Shown here: one piece after another, positions 1 to 8,711 of the stretch
Numbering within the stretch: position 1 is the stretch's first letter
Layout of the letters: each line of letters starts with the position of its first letter
Origin: Palsa-295 sp963785585
GTDB taxonomy: Bacteria > Acidobacteriota > Terriglobia > Acidiferrales > UBA7541
NCBI GenBank assembly: GCA_963785585.1
Contig: CAWAVW010000004.1
Coordinates: 1,798,001-1,862,000 of the forward strand
Direction: 5' to 3'
Length of the DNA: 64,000 bases
Notes under the pieces: generated by a model
Seen by the model: only the letters and a program-made list of their open reading frames with translations
Database searches by the model: none
Told to the model about the DNA's origin: nothing
Position numbers and translations under genes: made by a program

Positions 1-2116
1 CGTTTACGATCTCGTCGCCGGTCTCTTCGAGCATCTTCAAATCGTCGCCGTACAGCTTTACGGCCAACTCGCCCTTCACGCCGCTGACCGCCTCTTCCAT
101 GTTGTCTTCAATCGGCTGCGAGAAATTCCAGATCACCCCGGGAATTTTTTCCAGCTCGTTGTCCATGCTGGCGATCAGCGCGTCCTTATTCTCGCCAAAC
201 ACCGGTCGCCAATCCTTCTTCCGTTTCAGATCGACGTAATACTCCGTGTTGAAGAATCCGGCGGTGTCCGTTCCGTCGTCGGGCCGTCCGACCTGCGACA
301 CAACCTGCTTCACCTCGGGAAAAGACGCCAGAACCACGCGAGCCTGGGTCATCACCCGGACGCCTTCGGTCGGCCCGGTGCTGGGCGCGAGCGTTCCGCG
401 CACCCAAATCGCGCCCTCATCAAGGTGGGGCAGAAATTCCGAGCCGATCACGCCGCTAAACATAAAGAATGCCGATAGCGCCACCGCGCCAATCCCCACG
501 CCAACCGGCACCCAGCGATGCTCAATCGCCCAGCGCACCGCGCGGCGATACCGATTTGCGAGATACAGCATCACCGGGTTCTGCCATTCCGTCACGCCTT
601 TCCGAAACAACAGGCTGGCGAGCACCGGGGCGACAATCATCGAAAACGTCAGCGCGCCAAGCAGCGCAAACGCCACCGTCCATGCCATCGGTCGAAACAG
701 CCGCCCTTCCACGCGTTGCAGCGTGAAAATCGGCATGTAGGCGGTAATGATGATGCCGATCGCATAGAATACCGGCCGCTGCACTTCATGCGCGGCTTCG
801 CGAATCTGTTCCATCGGTGACAGCGTTGTCTGGTCGCGACGATGGTTCAGGTGCCGCACGATGTTTTCCACCATCACCACCGCCCCGTCCACCACCATTC
901 CGAAGTCCAGAGCGCCCAGCGAGAGCAGGTTTGCCGGGATTTGAATGAGGTTGAGGGCGATCGAAGCGAACAGCAGCGAAAACGGAATCGTCAGCGCCAC
1001 TAGAAACGAAGCTCGGAAATTACCGAGGAACAAAAACAGGATCACCGACACGAGAATGAATCCTTCCAGCAAATTGTGCAGCACCGTGTCCGTGGTGAAG
1101 TGAACCAGATCGCTGCGATCGAGGAACGGCACGATTTGCACCCCGGGCGGCAGGATGTGCTCGTTCAACTCTTTCACTTTGGCGTGGATTCCTTCGATCG
1201 TTTCGTCGGAGTTGGCTCCTTTGCGCAGCAGCACAATCCCTTCCACCACGTCGGGGTCGTCCACGACGTGGCTATCTCGCATTAAAACGGCTTTGCCGAT
1301 CTGGCCCAGGCGGATTTTCGGGCCTTGCACGACCGTGGCGATATCTTTCACAAATAGCGGAGTGCCGCTTTTGGTCTGCAACACCGTGTTCTCAATGTCC
1401 GATACTTTGTCGTACAGGCCCACCGCCCGAACGTTGATCTGCTGCTGGCCTTCTTCGATAAAGCTGCCGCCCGCGTTCACATTGTTGGCGAGAATTTGCT
1501 GCTCGACCTGCCCGATGCTCAAGCCGTACGACACCAGCTTGTCCGGATTCACCCGCACCTGGTATTCGCGCGTCGGCCCGCCGAAGCTGGAAACGTCCAC
1601 CACGTTCGGCACGGACTTCAGTTCCTTCTCGAGCGTCCAGTCCTCAATCGCCTTCAATTCCATCAAGTCGTATTTCGGGTTGGTGCTGCGCAGCGTGTAC
1701 CAGTAAATCTGGCCCACCGGGCTCCAGTCCGTGCCCATCTGCGGTTGCACGCCGGTGGGAAGCGTCACCTGCGACAGCCGTTCCAGCACTTTTTCGCGGT
1801 TCCAATCGTTGCTGGACTCGTCGTCGAAAATCATGGTGATGCTGGAAATTCCAAATAGCGAGAACGATCGCAAATGAGTCAGGTGGGGAATCCCGTTCAT
1901 CTGAATTTCAATCGGGATGGTCACCTGCTTTTCTACTTCTTCCGCGGCGCGGCCCGGCCACTGGGTGATTACCTGCACGTAGTTATCCGCGACGTCCGGA
2001 TACGCTTCCACCGGCAGGTTATGGAAGGAAATGGCTCCCCAGGCGAGCAGCAAGATCGCCACGATCAACACGATGAAGCGGTTGTTGAGCGCGGCGTCCA
2101 CCACCTTGCGAATCAT
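1..2116 (-). CDS. Heavy-metal RND efflux pump, CzcA/CusA family (3' end outside window)
   Basis: Inner-membrane proton-driven pump of a tripartite metal exporter. The reading frame starts at the ATG at 2114-2116 (MIRKVVDAALNNRFIVLI) and stays open to the left edge, so about 705 N-terminal residues are visible of a family that is usually about 1,030-1,050. The first transmembrane helix, the porter-domain sequence and, near residues 403-416, the TM4 signature DFGMVVDGAVVMVEN can be read. In the HME-RND family a DFG..VDGAVVMVEN signature is typical of zinc/cobalt/cadmium pumps rather than of copper/silver CusA pumps, so divalent-cation export is inferred. The adaptor gene lies 33 bp upstream on the same strand. 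No outer-membrane channel gene is visible; it may lie beyond the left edge. Confidence 0.93.
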   Translation of the reverse strand, partial: MIRKVVDAALNNRFIVLIVAILLLAWGAISFHNLPVEAYPDVADNYVQVITQWPGRAAEEVEKQVTIPIEIQMNGIPHLTHLRSFSLFGISSITMIFDDESSNDWNREKVLERLSQVTLPTGVQPQMGTDWSPVGQIYWYTLRSTNPKYDLMELKAIEDWTLEKELKSVPNVVDVSSFGGPTREYQVRVNPDKLVSYGLSIGQVEQQILANNVNAGGSFIEEGQQQINVRAVGLYDKVSDIENTVLQTKSGTPLFVKDIATVVQGPKIRLGQIGKAVLMRDSHVVDDPDVVEGIVLLRKGANSDETIEGIHAKVKELNEHILPPGVQIVPFLDRSDLVHFTTDTVLHNLLEGFILVSVILFLFLGNFRASFLVALTIPFSLLFASIALNLIQIPANLLSLGALDFGMVVDGAVVMVENIVRHLNHRRDQTTLSPMEQIREAAHEVQRPVFYAIGIIITAYMPIFTLQRVEGRLFRPMAWTVAFALLGALTFSMIVAPVLASLLFRKGVTEWQNPVMLYLANRYRRAVRWAIEHRWVPVGVGIGAVALSAFFMFSGVIGSEFLPHLDEGAIWVRGTLAPSTGPTEGVRVMTQARVVLASFPEVKQVVSQVGRPDDGTDTAGFFNTEYYVDLKRKKDWRPVFGENKDALIASMDNELEKIPGVIWNFSQPIEDNMEEAVSGVKGELAVKLYGDDLKMLEETGDEIVN

Positions 2117-2149
2117 GATGTGTGTCTCGGCATCATCGGAGTGGGTCGC

Positions 2150-3286
2150 TCACTGCTCGACGGTGTTCTGCAGTTCCAGGGCGTTCGATACCAACTGCTG
2201 GCCCGCCTGAATTCCAGACAGGATTTCCTGAGTGCCGCCAGAAAGCATCGCGCCAGCCACCACCGGCGTACGCCGGAATTGCTTGTCGCCGGCCGGCACG
2301 TACACCCAATCCCGGTCGTGCAGATGCAAAATCGCTGACGCGGGAACGGCGGCGTGGACTTCGCTTTTTTGCGCGCGGAACGTGGCGTTCACAAACATCC
2401 CCACACGCAGGAAACCGGGATTTTGCACTTCAACCCGCACCTTGGCGGTTCGCAGAGTGGGATCGAGCACAGCGCCGATGTTGCTGACGCGTCCGGTCAG
2501 AACTCTATCGGGATAGGCCACCAGGCGAATTTCCGCCGTGTCTCCCAGCTTGATGTTCGCCAGATCGTTTTCGTACACGTCGCACAAAATCCAAACGTGC
2601 GACAGATCGGAAATCGTGAACGGGTTCGCCGAACCGAGACCCGCGACTCCCGCCGCGCTGGTCACTTGTTGGTCGGTGATTACGCCGGAAACCGGCGCGA
2701 CGATGCTGACGATCGCCGATGGATTGGCAGGGTCGGCGCCGAGCACGCGCAAATGCTGGGCGGCCGTTTCAACGTCCACTTTGGCTTTTTCTTCGGCGCT
2801 CTGCGCGACTTGCAGGTCGTTCAGCGCCACGGCCCCGTGGTCGTAGAGCAGCTTCGCGCGGTCGGCTTGCTTGGACGCCAGCGCTTCATCCGCCACCGCT
2901 TTCTGATAGTCGGAAAACGCGGCGGAAATGTCCGCGCTCTGCACCCGCAGTAGCACCTCTCCCTTTCTCACCGTGTCGCCCAGTCGGGCCTTGATTTCCA
3001 CCACGCGCCCCGACGCGATCGAGACAACGGGAACGGTGCGCGACACGTCTGGGCTTACCACGCCCGTAGCAACCAGCTGCGATGGCGCTTTGTATGCCGT
3101 CGCAGCCACCAGCGGAAATTGCGATGGCTTCTCGACGTGGACGAGATTGGAATCTCCGGCGTTCTCGACCGTCACCGGTGGAGGCGCCCCACCGGCGGCA
3201 TCCTTATTCGCGCCCCCGCCGCACCCGGCCAAACCCAGCACCAGCGCACACGGAAGCGCCCATCGTTTCCTACCCTTACATTTCAT
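2150..3286 (-). CDS. RND efflux periplasmic adaptor lipoprotein, CzcB-like
   Basis: Membrane-fusion protein that links the RND pump to an outer-membrane channel. The ORF is open further upstream, but the start is placed at the ATG at 3284-3286 because it gives a clean lipoprotein signal (MKCKGRKRWALPCALVLG, then LAGC) with a GTGAGG-type ribosome site about 8 nt before it. The 378-residue product carries the barrel-sandwich hybrid halves (VVEIKARLGDTVRKGEVLL and VSGVITDQQVTSAAGV), a coiled-coil hairpin between them (about residues 105-180), and a C-terminal beta-barrel region (GDTAEIRLVAYPDRVLTG). It is cotranscribed with the pump downstream. No histidine-rich N-terminal metal-binding stretch like that of some CzcB proteins is visible. 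Confidence 0.92.
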   Translation of the reverse strand: MKCKGRKRWALPCALVLGLAGCGGGANKDAAGGAPPPVTVENAGDSNLVHVEKPSQFPLVAATAYKAPSQLVATGVVSPDVSRTVPVVSIASGRVVEIKARLGDTVRKGEVLLRVQSADISAAFSDYQKAVADEALASKQADRAKLLYDHGAVALNDLQVAQSAEEKAKVDVETAAQHLRVLGADPANPSAIVSIVAPVSGVITDQQVTSAAGVAGLGSANPFTISDLSHVWILCDVYENDLANIKLGDTAEIRLVAYPDRVLTGRVSNIGAVLDPTLRTAKVRVEVQNPGFLRVGMFVNATFRAQKSEVHAAVPASAILHLHDRDWVYVPAGDKQFRRTPVVAGAMLSGGTQEILSGIQAGQQLVSNALELQNTVEQ

Positions 3287-3492
3287 GGAAGACCTCACGC
3301 CGCTCCGTTGATTCCCAGTAAACACCAGATTCCGTAAAGATTAGGTAAAGATCGAATAAGGGTTCCGTCAGCTTCGCCATCCCAATTCCAGTGATTTCCT
3401 CGCCCGAAAAATACTCTCCGGCATCTTCGCGGCAGCCGCTAAAAACAAGTCCGCCGTTGACAGGATTGGTTGCGAAAGCCCAGGGAATGAAG

Positions 3493-3918
3493 TTACAGGA
3501 AGGAGACCGGAGGCGCGCGCCCGGATTGCGAATCGGTTCCATCCGTGGAATCGGTCAATTCGGTAGATGGGCCGAACGCCCGATTCACCGGCACGAACAC
3601 GGGAAACAGCGATACCGCAATGACGGCGGGTCCGCTTCCGCCGGAATGCGCGGCGTGATGGGACGCGTCGCGATGGCCGTCGATTCGCAGGGAATGCCGC
3701 CGGCACGAGGACGCTTCATCGAACAGGATCAAATCCGCGTGGAGATCGTCGGTGAGCGAGACAGCGAAGAACAAAAGAACGGCCGCGCAGGCAAACGCCG
3801 TCCACTGGCGCCACGGAGCCAGGCGCCCTTCCTGACGCTGGCGCGCCCATTGCATGCGCCACATCGCCAGCGCTGCAAGAGCCATCGACAGCCACAGCAG
3901 GTTGAGAAATAACTCCAT
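3493..3918 (-). CDS. Small membrane protein next to the metal-efflux genes
   Basis: The 141-residue product begins MELFLNLLWLSMALAALAMW, a strongly hydrophobic helix. A basic loop (RMQWARQRQEGRLAPWRQW) and a second helix (TAFACAAVLLFFAVSL) follow, and then the conserved-looking stretch TDDLHADLILFDEASSCRRH. Small two-helix proteins of this type with a TDDLHA motif often sit beside heavy-metal efflux genes in Acidobacteria; this association is recalled, not checked here. Their function is unknown to me. The C-terminal third is low-complexity (STELTDSTDGTDSQSG). It lies about 200 bp upstream of the adaptor gene and could be the first gene of the efflux operon. Confidence 0.72.
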   Translation of the reverse strand: MELFLNLLWLSMALAALAMWRMQWARQRQEGRLAPWRQWTAFACAAVLLFFAVSLTDDLHADLILFDEASSCRRHSLRIDGHRDASHHAAHSGGSGPAVIAVSLFPVFVPVNRAFGPSTELTDSTDGTDSQSGRAPPVSFL

Positions 3919-4024
3919 CGCTCTCCGGATTTGGATGGCCAGGGTGAAATCGAGGATGCCCGTGCCCCGACGCCAACGGGCTTCAATTTACTACGCGAAG
4001 GTGCGGCGAAGCAATCCGCGGGAC

Positions 4025-5254
4025 TCAGGCAGTTGCGCAGGCGGTCAATTTGACGCGGTCGAGGAAGGCGGCAACGCCGGCAGGGTCGGAAAGCGCCGCC
4101 TGCGCGAAGTCGCGACCTCCTCCGCCTTTTCCGGGAAACGTCTTCAGAGTTTCACGCAGAGTAGCGCCCAGGTCCCCCGGCCCGCCTTTCGATTGAGCGA
4201 GCGCCACGTGGCCGCTCGCGCGCGAACCGAGCAGCGCCAATGCGGTTAGGCCGTCGCCGTCAGCACCGGGTGCGCTGCCGCCCGTAATCTTGGCGGCCAA
4301 AAGCGTTAAATAGGCGGGCGAGGCGTCGTCGAGTACGGCAACGACCACTCGGTGTTTCGGCGCGGCTTCGGAATCGATCGAGGCTCGGCGAATCAGCTCC
4401 GCCGCTTCGATGTCTGCCAGGCGCTCCTCCAGCTTTTTCACCAAAGCGTGCTGCGAGCGACGCTCTTCGATCATCTTTGCCACGACGGCCGGCACTTCCG
4501 GCAATCCGCACGTCAACGCGGCGGCGGCTTGCGCGAGCGTTGCATAATCAGCGCGCGCCGTCGCCAGTGCGCGATTGCCGGCCACAAACTCCACGCGATA
4601 CGCATCGCGCCGTTTTTCCAGCTTCCGGATCAGAACCAAGCCGGCCTGCCCCGTGCGGCTCAGGTGCGTGCCTCCGCACGGCTGCAGATCCATGCCGTCG
4701 ATCTCCACCGCGCGCAGAACGCCCTCACGGTCCACCGACTTGCGCACTCCCGCGGCGGCGAGTTCTTCGGCAGTGCCAAAGCGCACGCTCACAACCCGGT
4801 CTTCGAAGATGATTTCGTTCGTGCGGCGTTCCGCTTCGTCAAGCTGGCGTTGCGTGAGGGATGGAATTTTGAGGTCGATCGTGCATATTTCCGCGCCCAG
4901 ATGGAAGGAAACCGTGGGCGCTCCGAAAAGTTCGATAAACGCGGCCGACAGCAGGTGCTGCGCGGTGTGCTGCTGCATGTGGTCGAACCGGCGCGGCCAA
5001 TCGATCGTGCCCCGCACGCTTCCGGCCGGAACGGCTGCCGAGGCGTAGTGAACGATATGCGATTCCGCGTCGGCAACTTCCACAATCGTTGCCCCGCCCA
5101 GCGTGCCGAGATCGTGCGGCTGGCCGCCGGACGTTGGATAAAACGCCGTGCGGTCGAGCACAATTTTCCAGCGATCGCCGTCAGGCTCGCAGGAAATCAC
5201 CTGCGCTTCAAATTCCCTGGCGAATGAATCGTGGTAATACAGCCGCTCGGTCAC
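4025..5254 (-). CDS. Alanyl-tRNA editing protein, AlaX-like, with C-terminal DHHA1 domain
   Basis: Free-standing trans-editing hydrolase that removes mischarged serine or glycine from tRNA-Ala. The frame opens at 5296, but the GTG at 5254 is preferred because GAGGA lies about 7 nt upstream and the protein then begins MTERLYYHDSF, as family members do. The 409-residue product has the AlaRS-type zinc site: HTAQH at residues 96-100 and CGGTH at 193-197. A coiled coil and a C-terminal DHHA1-type domain (about 260-409; GDGLTALALLGSRASGHVALAQ, FPGKGGGGRDFAQ) follow. There is no aminoacylation domain, so it is not an alanyl-tRNA synthetase. It appears monocistronic. Confidence 0.93.
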   Translation of the reverse strand: MTERLYYHDSFAREFEAQVISCEPDGDRWKIVLDRTAFYPTSGGQPHDLGTLGGATIVEVADAESHIVHYASAAVPAGSVRGTIDWPRRFDHMQQHTAQHLLSAAFIELFGAPTVSFHLGAEICTIDLKIPSLTQRQLDEAERRTNEIIFEDRVVSVRFGTAEELAAAGVRKSVDREGVLRAVEIDGMDLQPCGGTHLSRTGQAGLVLIRKLEKRRDAYRVEFVAGNRALATARADYATLAQAAAALTCGLPEVPAVVAKMIEERRSQHALVKKLEERLADIEAAELIRRASIDSEAAPKHRVVVAVLDDASPAYLTLLAAKITGGSAPGADGDGLTALALLGSRASGHVALAQSKGGPGDLGATLRETLKTFPGKGGGGRDFAQAALSDPAGVAAFLDRVKLTACATA

Positions 5255-5362
5255 TGGGATCCTCGCTGAAATCGTGAGAATACCACAGCCGACCAAACCG
5301 TACCGGATCGCGCAGCAGGCCGTGCGACGGACCGTCGTGCAGGATGAATCGGGTGCAAACGC

Positions 5363-5596
5363 TTACTTGCGCTTGCGCGACTTCGTTCCCGATCCCGCCC
5401 TTCTTTTCCCGATGCCCGGATATTTTTTGTGCACCGCGGCTCGCACTTTCGCTTCCACCGACCCGCCCTTGGCCGCCGCGCGCGACAGCGCATCGCGCGC
5501 GTGAGCCGCATCTTCGATCGGGAATTTTCGCGATTTCGGAAACACAAACGATTTGGACGACAAAGCCTTGCGCTTTTTGGCGGTCAGTTTCGCCAT
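5363..5596 (-). CDS. Small basic protein (DUF6582-like)
   Basis: A 77-residue lysine/arginine-rich protein starting at the ATG at 5594-5596, with AAAGGAGAGG about 6 nt upstream. The longer frame that includes it has no ribosome site. It begins MAKLTAKKRKALSSKSFVFP and contains SRKFPIEDAAHARDALSRAA and a motif ending KVRAAVHKKYPGI, a pattern shared with small proteins often labelled DUF6582. The C terminus is almost all basic (GTKSRKRK). The function is unknown; nucleic-acid binding is possible from charge alone. It lies between the AlaX and HAD genes and has no clear operon partner. Confidence 0.8.
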   Translation of the reverse strand: MAKLTAKKRKALSSKSFVFPKSRKFPIEDAAHARDALSRAAAKGGSVEAKVRAAVHKKYPGIGKRRAGSGTKSRKRK

Positions 5597-5733
5597 GCGG
5601 CCTCTCCTTTTTCGGCGCACAAAACCTGCGGTCGCGCCTGTCACTTCGATTCCCGGCGCGCGCGCTCGGTCTCGCACAATTCGCCAGTGGACGCGCATTT
5701 CCGCGAATCCCGCGCTGCACGATAGAATAGATT

Positions 5734-6570
5734 GTGCCCATTCGATTGATCGCCATGGATATCGACGGAACGCTGCTGGATTCGCGCGGGCAGATTCCCG
5801 AAGAAAATTCGAAAGCCATTGCCGAGGCGCATGCGCGCGGCATCCCAATCCTGCTGGTCACCGGACGCCGATTCAATTTCGCGCTGCCGGTGGCTGAATC
5901 GCTTCCCTGCGACGTGGACCTGATCGTCAACAACGGAGCGCTCGCCAAATCGCGCGACGGCACGACCCATCTGCGCTACCCGCTGCCGGTACGCACCGCT
6001 CGTGCGGTGATCGAATCGACCCCGGAACTTACCCCCTGCGCCTCGGTGGTCTTCGATCGTCCCATGGCCAATCAGGTGATCATGGAGAAAATCGACTGGG
6101 ACCACCCGTTCCGCGGCGGGTATTTCCGGCGAAACAGCGAATATCTCGCCGAAGTGTCGCCGCTGGTCGATTGTTTGAACGGCGAAGACCCCATTCAGGT
6201 GATGTATGTGGGAAATTGCGCGCCGCTCAGGCAGGCCATCGACATCTTGAAATCCTTGCCCGAATCGCAGGATTTTGAGCTGTCGTTGACCGAGTATCTC
6301 GAGCGGGATCTTTCGATCCTCGACGTTTTGCGCCAGGGCGTCACCAAGGGCATGGCGCTCGCGGAATGGTCCCGGCGGGGCGGGATTCACCGTGCCGACG
6401 TAATGGCCATCGGCGACAACTGGAACGACCGCGAAATGCTCGACTTTGCCGGTCAGCCCGTCTTGATGGGCAACGCGGTGCCGGAATTGAAGGCTCACGG
6501 ATGGCCCGTGACGCTGTCTAACGATGAGAATGGAGTGGCCGAAGCCATCCGCCGATATGCATTAAAATAG
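5734..6570 (+). CDS. HAD-superfamily Cof-type hydrolase
   Basis: A 278-residue phosphatase of the Cof/YbiV-like (type IIB cap) HAD group. It starts at GTG (5734). Motif I is MDIDGTLLDS at residues 8-17, with the nucleophile and acid/base aspartates. Motif II is LLVTGRR. The motif III lysine lies in QGVTKGMALAEW, and motif IV is GDNWNDREML near residue 228. The type IIB cap lies between motifs II and III. These enzymes dephosphorylate sugar phosphates or flavin precursors; the substrate cannot be told from sequence. The lytic transglycosylase gene follows 12 bp downstream. Confidence 0.93.
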   Translation: MPIRLIAMDIDGTLLDSRGQIPEENSKAIAEAHARGIPILLVTGRRFNFALPVAESLPCDVDLIVNNGALAKSRDGTTHLRYPLPVRTARAVIESTPELTPCASVVFDRPMANQVIMEKIDWDHPFRGGYFRRNSEYLAEVSPLVDCLNGEDPIQVMYVGNCAPLRQAIDILKSLPESQDFELSLTEYLERDLSILDVLRQGVTKGMALAEWSRRGGIHRADVMAIGDNWNDREMLDFAGQPVLMGNAVPELKAHGWPVTLSNDENGVAEAIRRYALK

Positions 6571-6572
6571 GC

Positions 6573-6578
6573 TATAAT
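6573..6578 (+). promoter_or_regulatory. Possible -10 box (TATAAT) before the lytic transglycosylase gene
   Basis: A perfect TATAAT overlaps the short gap after the HAD gene. No good -35 hexamer lies 16-18 bp upstream. If used, transcription would start at about 6585, favouring the in-frame GTG at 6619 over the GTG at 6583 as start codon of the next gene. Confidence 0.3.
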
Positions 6579-6582
6579 TGCC

Positions 6583-7272
6583 GTGATTCGAGCCTTTTCG
6601 AGAACAACAAGCCTGACCGTGAAATTTCGCGTCTCCCAACTCGTCCTTATGGCAGCCGTCGCGGGCCTGCCGTTCGCCTTCGCCCCTGCTTCCCATGCCG
6701 ATTATGCGGTGCTTCGCTCTGGCATGCGGATTCACATCACCGGTTACGAGCAGGTGGGCGACCGGATTCGATTGTCGGTACAGGGAGGTTCGGTCGATGT
6801 GGAACCGAGCGAGCTCGTGTCCGTCGAGCCCGAGGATACCTTCACTGCGCTGCCGGCCGTAGCCGAACCGACCGGCCCGTACGGCCCGCTCATTCGCGCT
6901 TCCGCCGCAAAACATGGCGTGGACGAAAAGCTGATCACCCATGTGATTGCCGTCGAATCGAATTTCAATCCGGGCGCCGTCTCTGCGAAGCGAGCCCAGG
7001 GATTGATGCAGTTGCTGCCCACGACCGCCGCGAAATACTCCGTCGCCAATGTGTTCGACCCGGCGCAAAACATCGAAGGCGGCACGCGATACCTGAAAGA
7101 TTTGCTGGAAAAATACAGCGGAAATATCTCGTTGGCGCTCGCCGCTTACAACGCCGGCCCGGAAATGGTCACTCGCTACAAGGGCGTGCCGCCTTTCCCC
7201 GAAACGCAAAAGTACGTCCGCACGATCACCGCAAGGCTCGCGCAGCAAACCACGCCTGCCCTTAAGAACTGA
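6583..7272 (+). CDS. Exported lytic transglycosylase (SLT domain)
   Basis: Peptidoglycan-cleaving enzyme of the Slt/MltE-like goose-lysozyme fold. An N-terminal signal sequence (VSQLVLMAAVAGLPFAFAP, cut near ASHA) is followed by a short beta-rich region (residues about 45-85) and the SLT domain. The catalytic glutamate lies in AVESNFNPGAVSAKRAQGLM, with the LLP(T), GTRYLKDLL and LALAAYNAGP family motifs after it. Two GTG starts are possible: 6583 (229 residues) and 6619 (217 residues, MKFRVSQLVL). The second gives a more typical signal peptide and fits the TATAAT just upstream. It is convergent with the pseudopilin operon, so a role in opening the cell wall for that machine is possible but not shown. 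Confidence 0.92.
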   Translation: MIRAFSRTTSLTVKFRVSQLVLMAAVAGLPFAFAPASHADYAVLRSGMRIHITGYEQVGDRIRLSVQGGSVDVEPSELVSVEPEDTFTALPAVAEPTGPYGPLIRASAAKHGVDEKLITHVIAVESNFNPGAVSAKRAQGLMQLLPTTAAKYSVANVFDPAQNIEGGTRYLKDLLEKYSGNISLALAAYNAGPEMVTRYKGVPPFPETQKYVRTITARLAQQTTPALKN

Positions 7273-7298
7273 TTTACGCTCGAACTTCGGAAGAATAC

Positions 7299-8711
7299 TT
7301 ATTGCTGCGGAGTCGAAGGCGGATTCTGCTGCTGCGGGTTCTGTTGCGGTGTCTGCTGCGGGGAATTCGGCGACGTGATGCCGCCAATCCCGAAACTGCT
7401 CGCGCCGTTCAGCGAATTGCTCGAACTTCCCTGCCCCAGAAGACTTCCCTGCGTGCCGCCCAGCTGGTTTTGCAGAGCTGCCGCCGCGTCTTCCAGGGGA
7501 TTCCAGATGAATTCAAAATCCTTTAATTTTTTCGCGCCCCGGTAATTCTTGATCGAATTCGCGTCCGTCTTGCCGGCAACGCCCGTCAAAAATCCTCCGA
7601 GCACCGGCCCATCGACCGGGCCGGTGGGCTTCAACATGGCCATCGCCGTGAGATTCGCGGCCGCATTCGCCAACGCCGACGGCCCCGCAATATTTCCCAA
7701 TCCGCTGAGCCCCGTTCCAGGCTGGCCGGTAATGCCCGGCAGCCCGCCGGCAGCATTCGGATTGCTGAAATTAAATCCCGATCCGGTGGAATTCGGCGCG
7801 TTGCCCGATGTTTGCGCATTCGCGATCGCGCTTTGCACCGCCGCGACGATAGAAGGATCGATGTTCGCGGGAATCTGGCCGGTGCTCAGAAAATTCTGCA
7901 CGTCCGCGGCGGTTACCCCCGGCGGCAACTGTCCCGATTGGATCGCGCTCTGAATCTGCTCGGGGGTGATGTTGGCGAGCGCTGCGGGCAGATTGGGTAT
8001 GGTTTGGTTCGCCGGCGCAGGGGGCGGCGTGTTCCCGTCTCCGGCAACCGCGGCCACTTGATTTCCGAACGCGTCGGTTGTAGTGGCCGGCGATCCGTCG
8101 GAATTGTATTGCGGCTGGCCGTTATTCGCATTCATCGACTGGCCGTTCTGCTGAATCGGCTGCCCGGTGTTCGGATCGATTCCGGCCTGTTGCTGCGCAA
8201 TCGCCGTCACCGACTGGCCGGGCTGGCCGGGAAGCACCGGCAGCTTGCCGCCATTTTGATCCATCAGCGCCATCTGCTGCAGGTTCGCGTATTTCACGCT
8301 GCCGATAATCTGGCCCGCGCCGTTGATGTAAATGAACCTCCACGAACCATCGGCGCTGTTGGTGGGATCTTTGTACGGCTGGCGAAGGAAATGAAGCTGC
8401 GGCAATCCCTTGTTCAAATCGTCGAGCGTTTGCGGATAATGACCGGTCTTTTTGTAATACATCCGGATGGCGCGGACGTATTGATTGCCGCGCCAGATCA
8501 TTTCTTCTTCGCGGCGGCGACGCGCTTCGGTGGCGCCCTTTTCGAGCACCACCAGCGTTCCCGCGACCATCAGGATGACCGCAAACAGCGCGAAAAGGTA
8601 AACGAATCCGCCCTGCTTTCGCGACGCTAGCCCGGGCCGCGAACGAACCGTCCCCCATACCGGCGTATTCAACACGCGCACCGAAGCATCGACCATCGAA
8701 CGGATCTTCAT
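7299..8711 (-). CDS. Atypical large pseudopilin-like protein, last gene of a T2SS/T4P-like operon
   Basis: A 470-residue protein whose ATG overlaps the stop of the preceding gene (ATGA). After a 35-residue leader comes RKQGG followed by FVYLFALFAVILMVAGTLVV, in the place of a prepilin cleavage site and hydrophobic helix. Next come an alpha-helical EARRRREEEMIWRGNQYVRA segment and an IRMYYKKTGHYPQTLDDL motif, which resemble GspG-type major pseudopilins. The glutamate normally at mature position 5 is absent (F there). Half of the protein is an extension rich in Gly, Asn, Gln and Pro, ending in a QQTPQQNPQQQNPP tail. The homology call is moderate; it could instead be a minor GspK-like subunit or a non-processed membrane protein. 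Confidence 0.72.
   Translation of the reverse strand: MKIRSMVDASVRVLNTPVWGTVRSRPGLASRKQGGFVYLFALFAVILMVAGTLVVLEKGATEARRRREEEMIWRGNQYVRAIRMYYKKTGHYPQTLDDLNKGLPQLHFLRQPYKDPTNSADGSWRFIYINGAGQIIGSVKYANLQQMALMDQNGGKLPVLPGQPGQSVTAIAQQQAGIDPNTGQPIQQNGQSMNANNGQPQYNSDGSPATTTDAFGNQVAAVAGDGNTPPPAPANQTIPNLPAALANITPEQIQSAIQSGQLPPGVTAADVQNFLSTGQIPANIDPSIVAAVQSAIANAQTSGNAPNSTGSGFNFSNPNAAGGLPGITGQPGTGLSGLGNIAGPSALANAAANLTAMAMLKPTGPVDGPVLGGFLTGVAGKTDANSIKNYRGAKKLKDFEFIWNPLEDAAAALQNQLGGTQGSLLGQGSSSNSLNGASSFGIGGITSPNSPQQTPQQNPQQQNPPSTPQQ

Noticed and set aside
3276..3542. An 88-codon minus-strand ORF between the adaptor and the small membrane protein
   Set aside because: There is no ribosome site or recognisable feature, and it overlaps the adaptor's start; it is likely just leader sequence.
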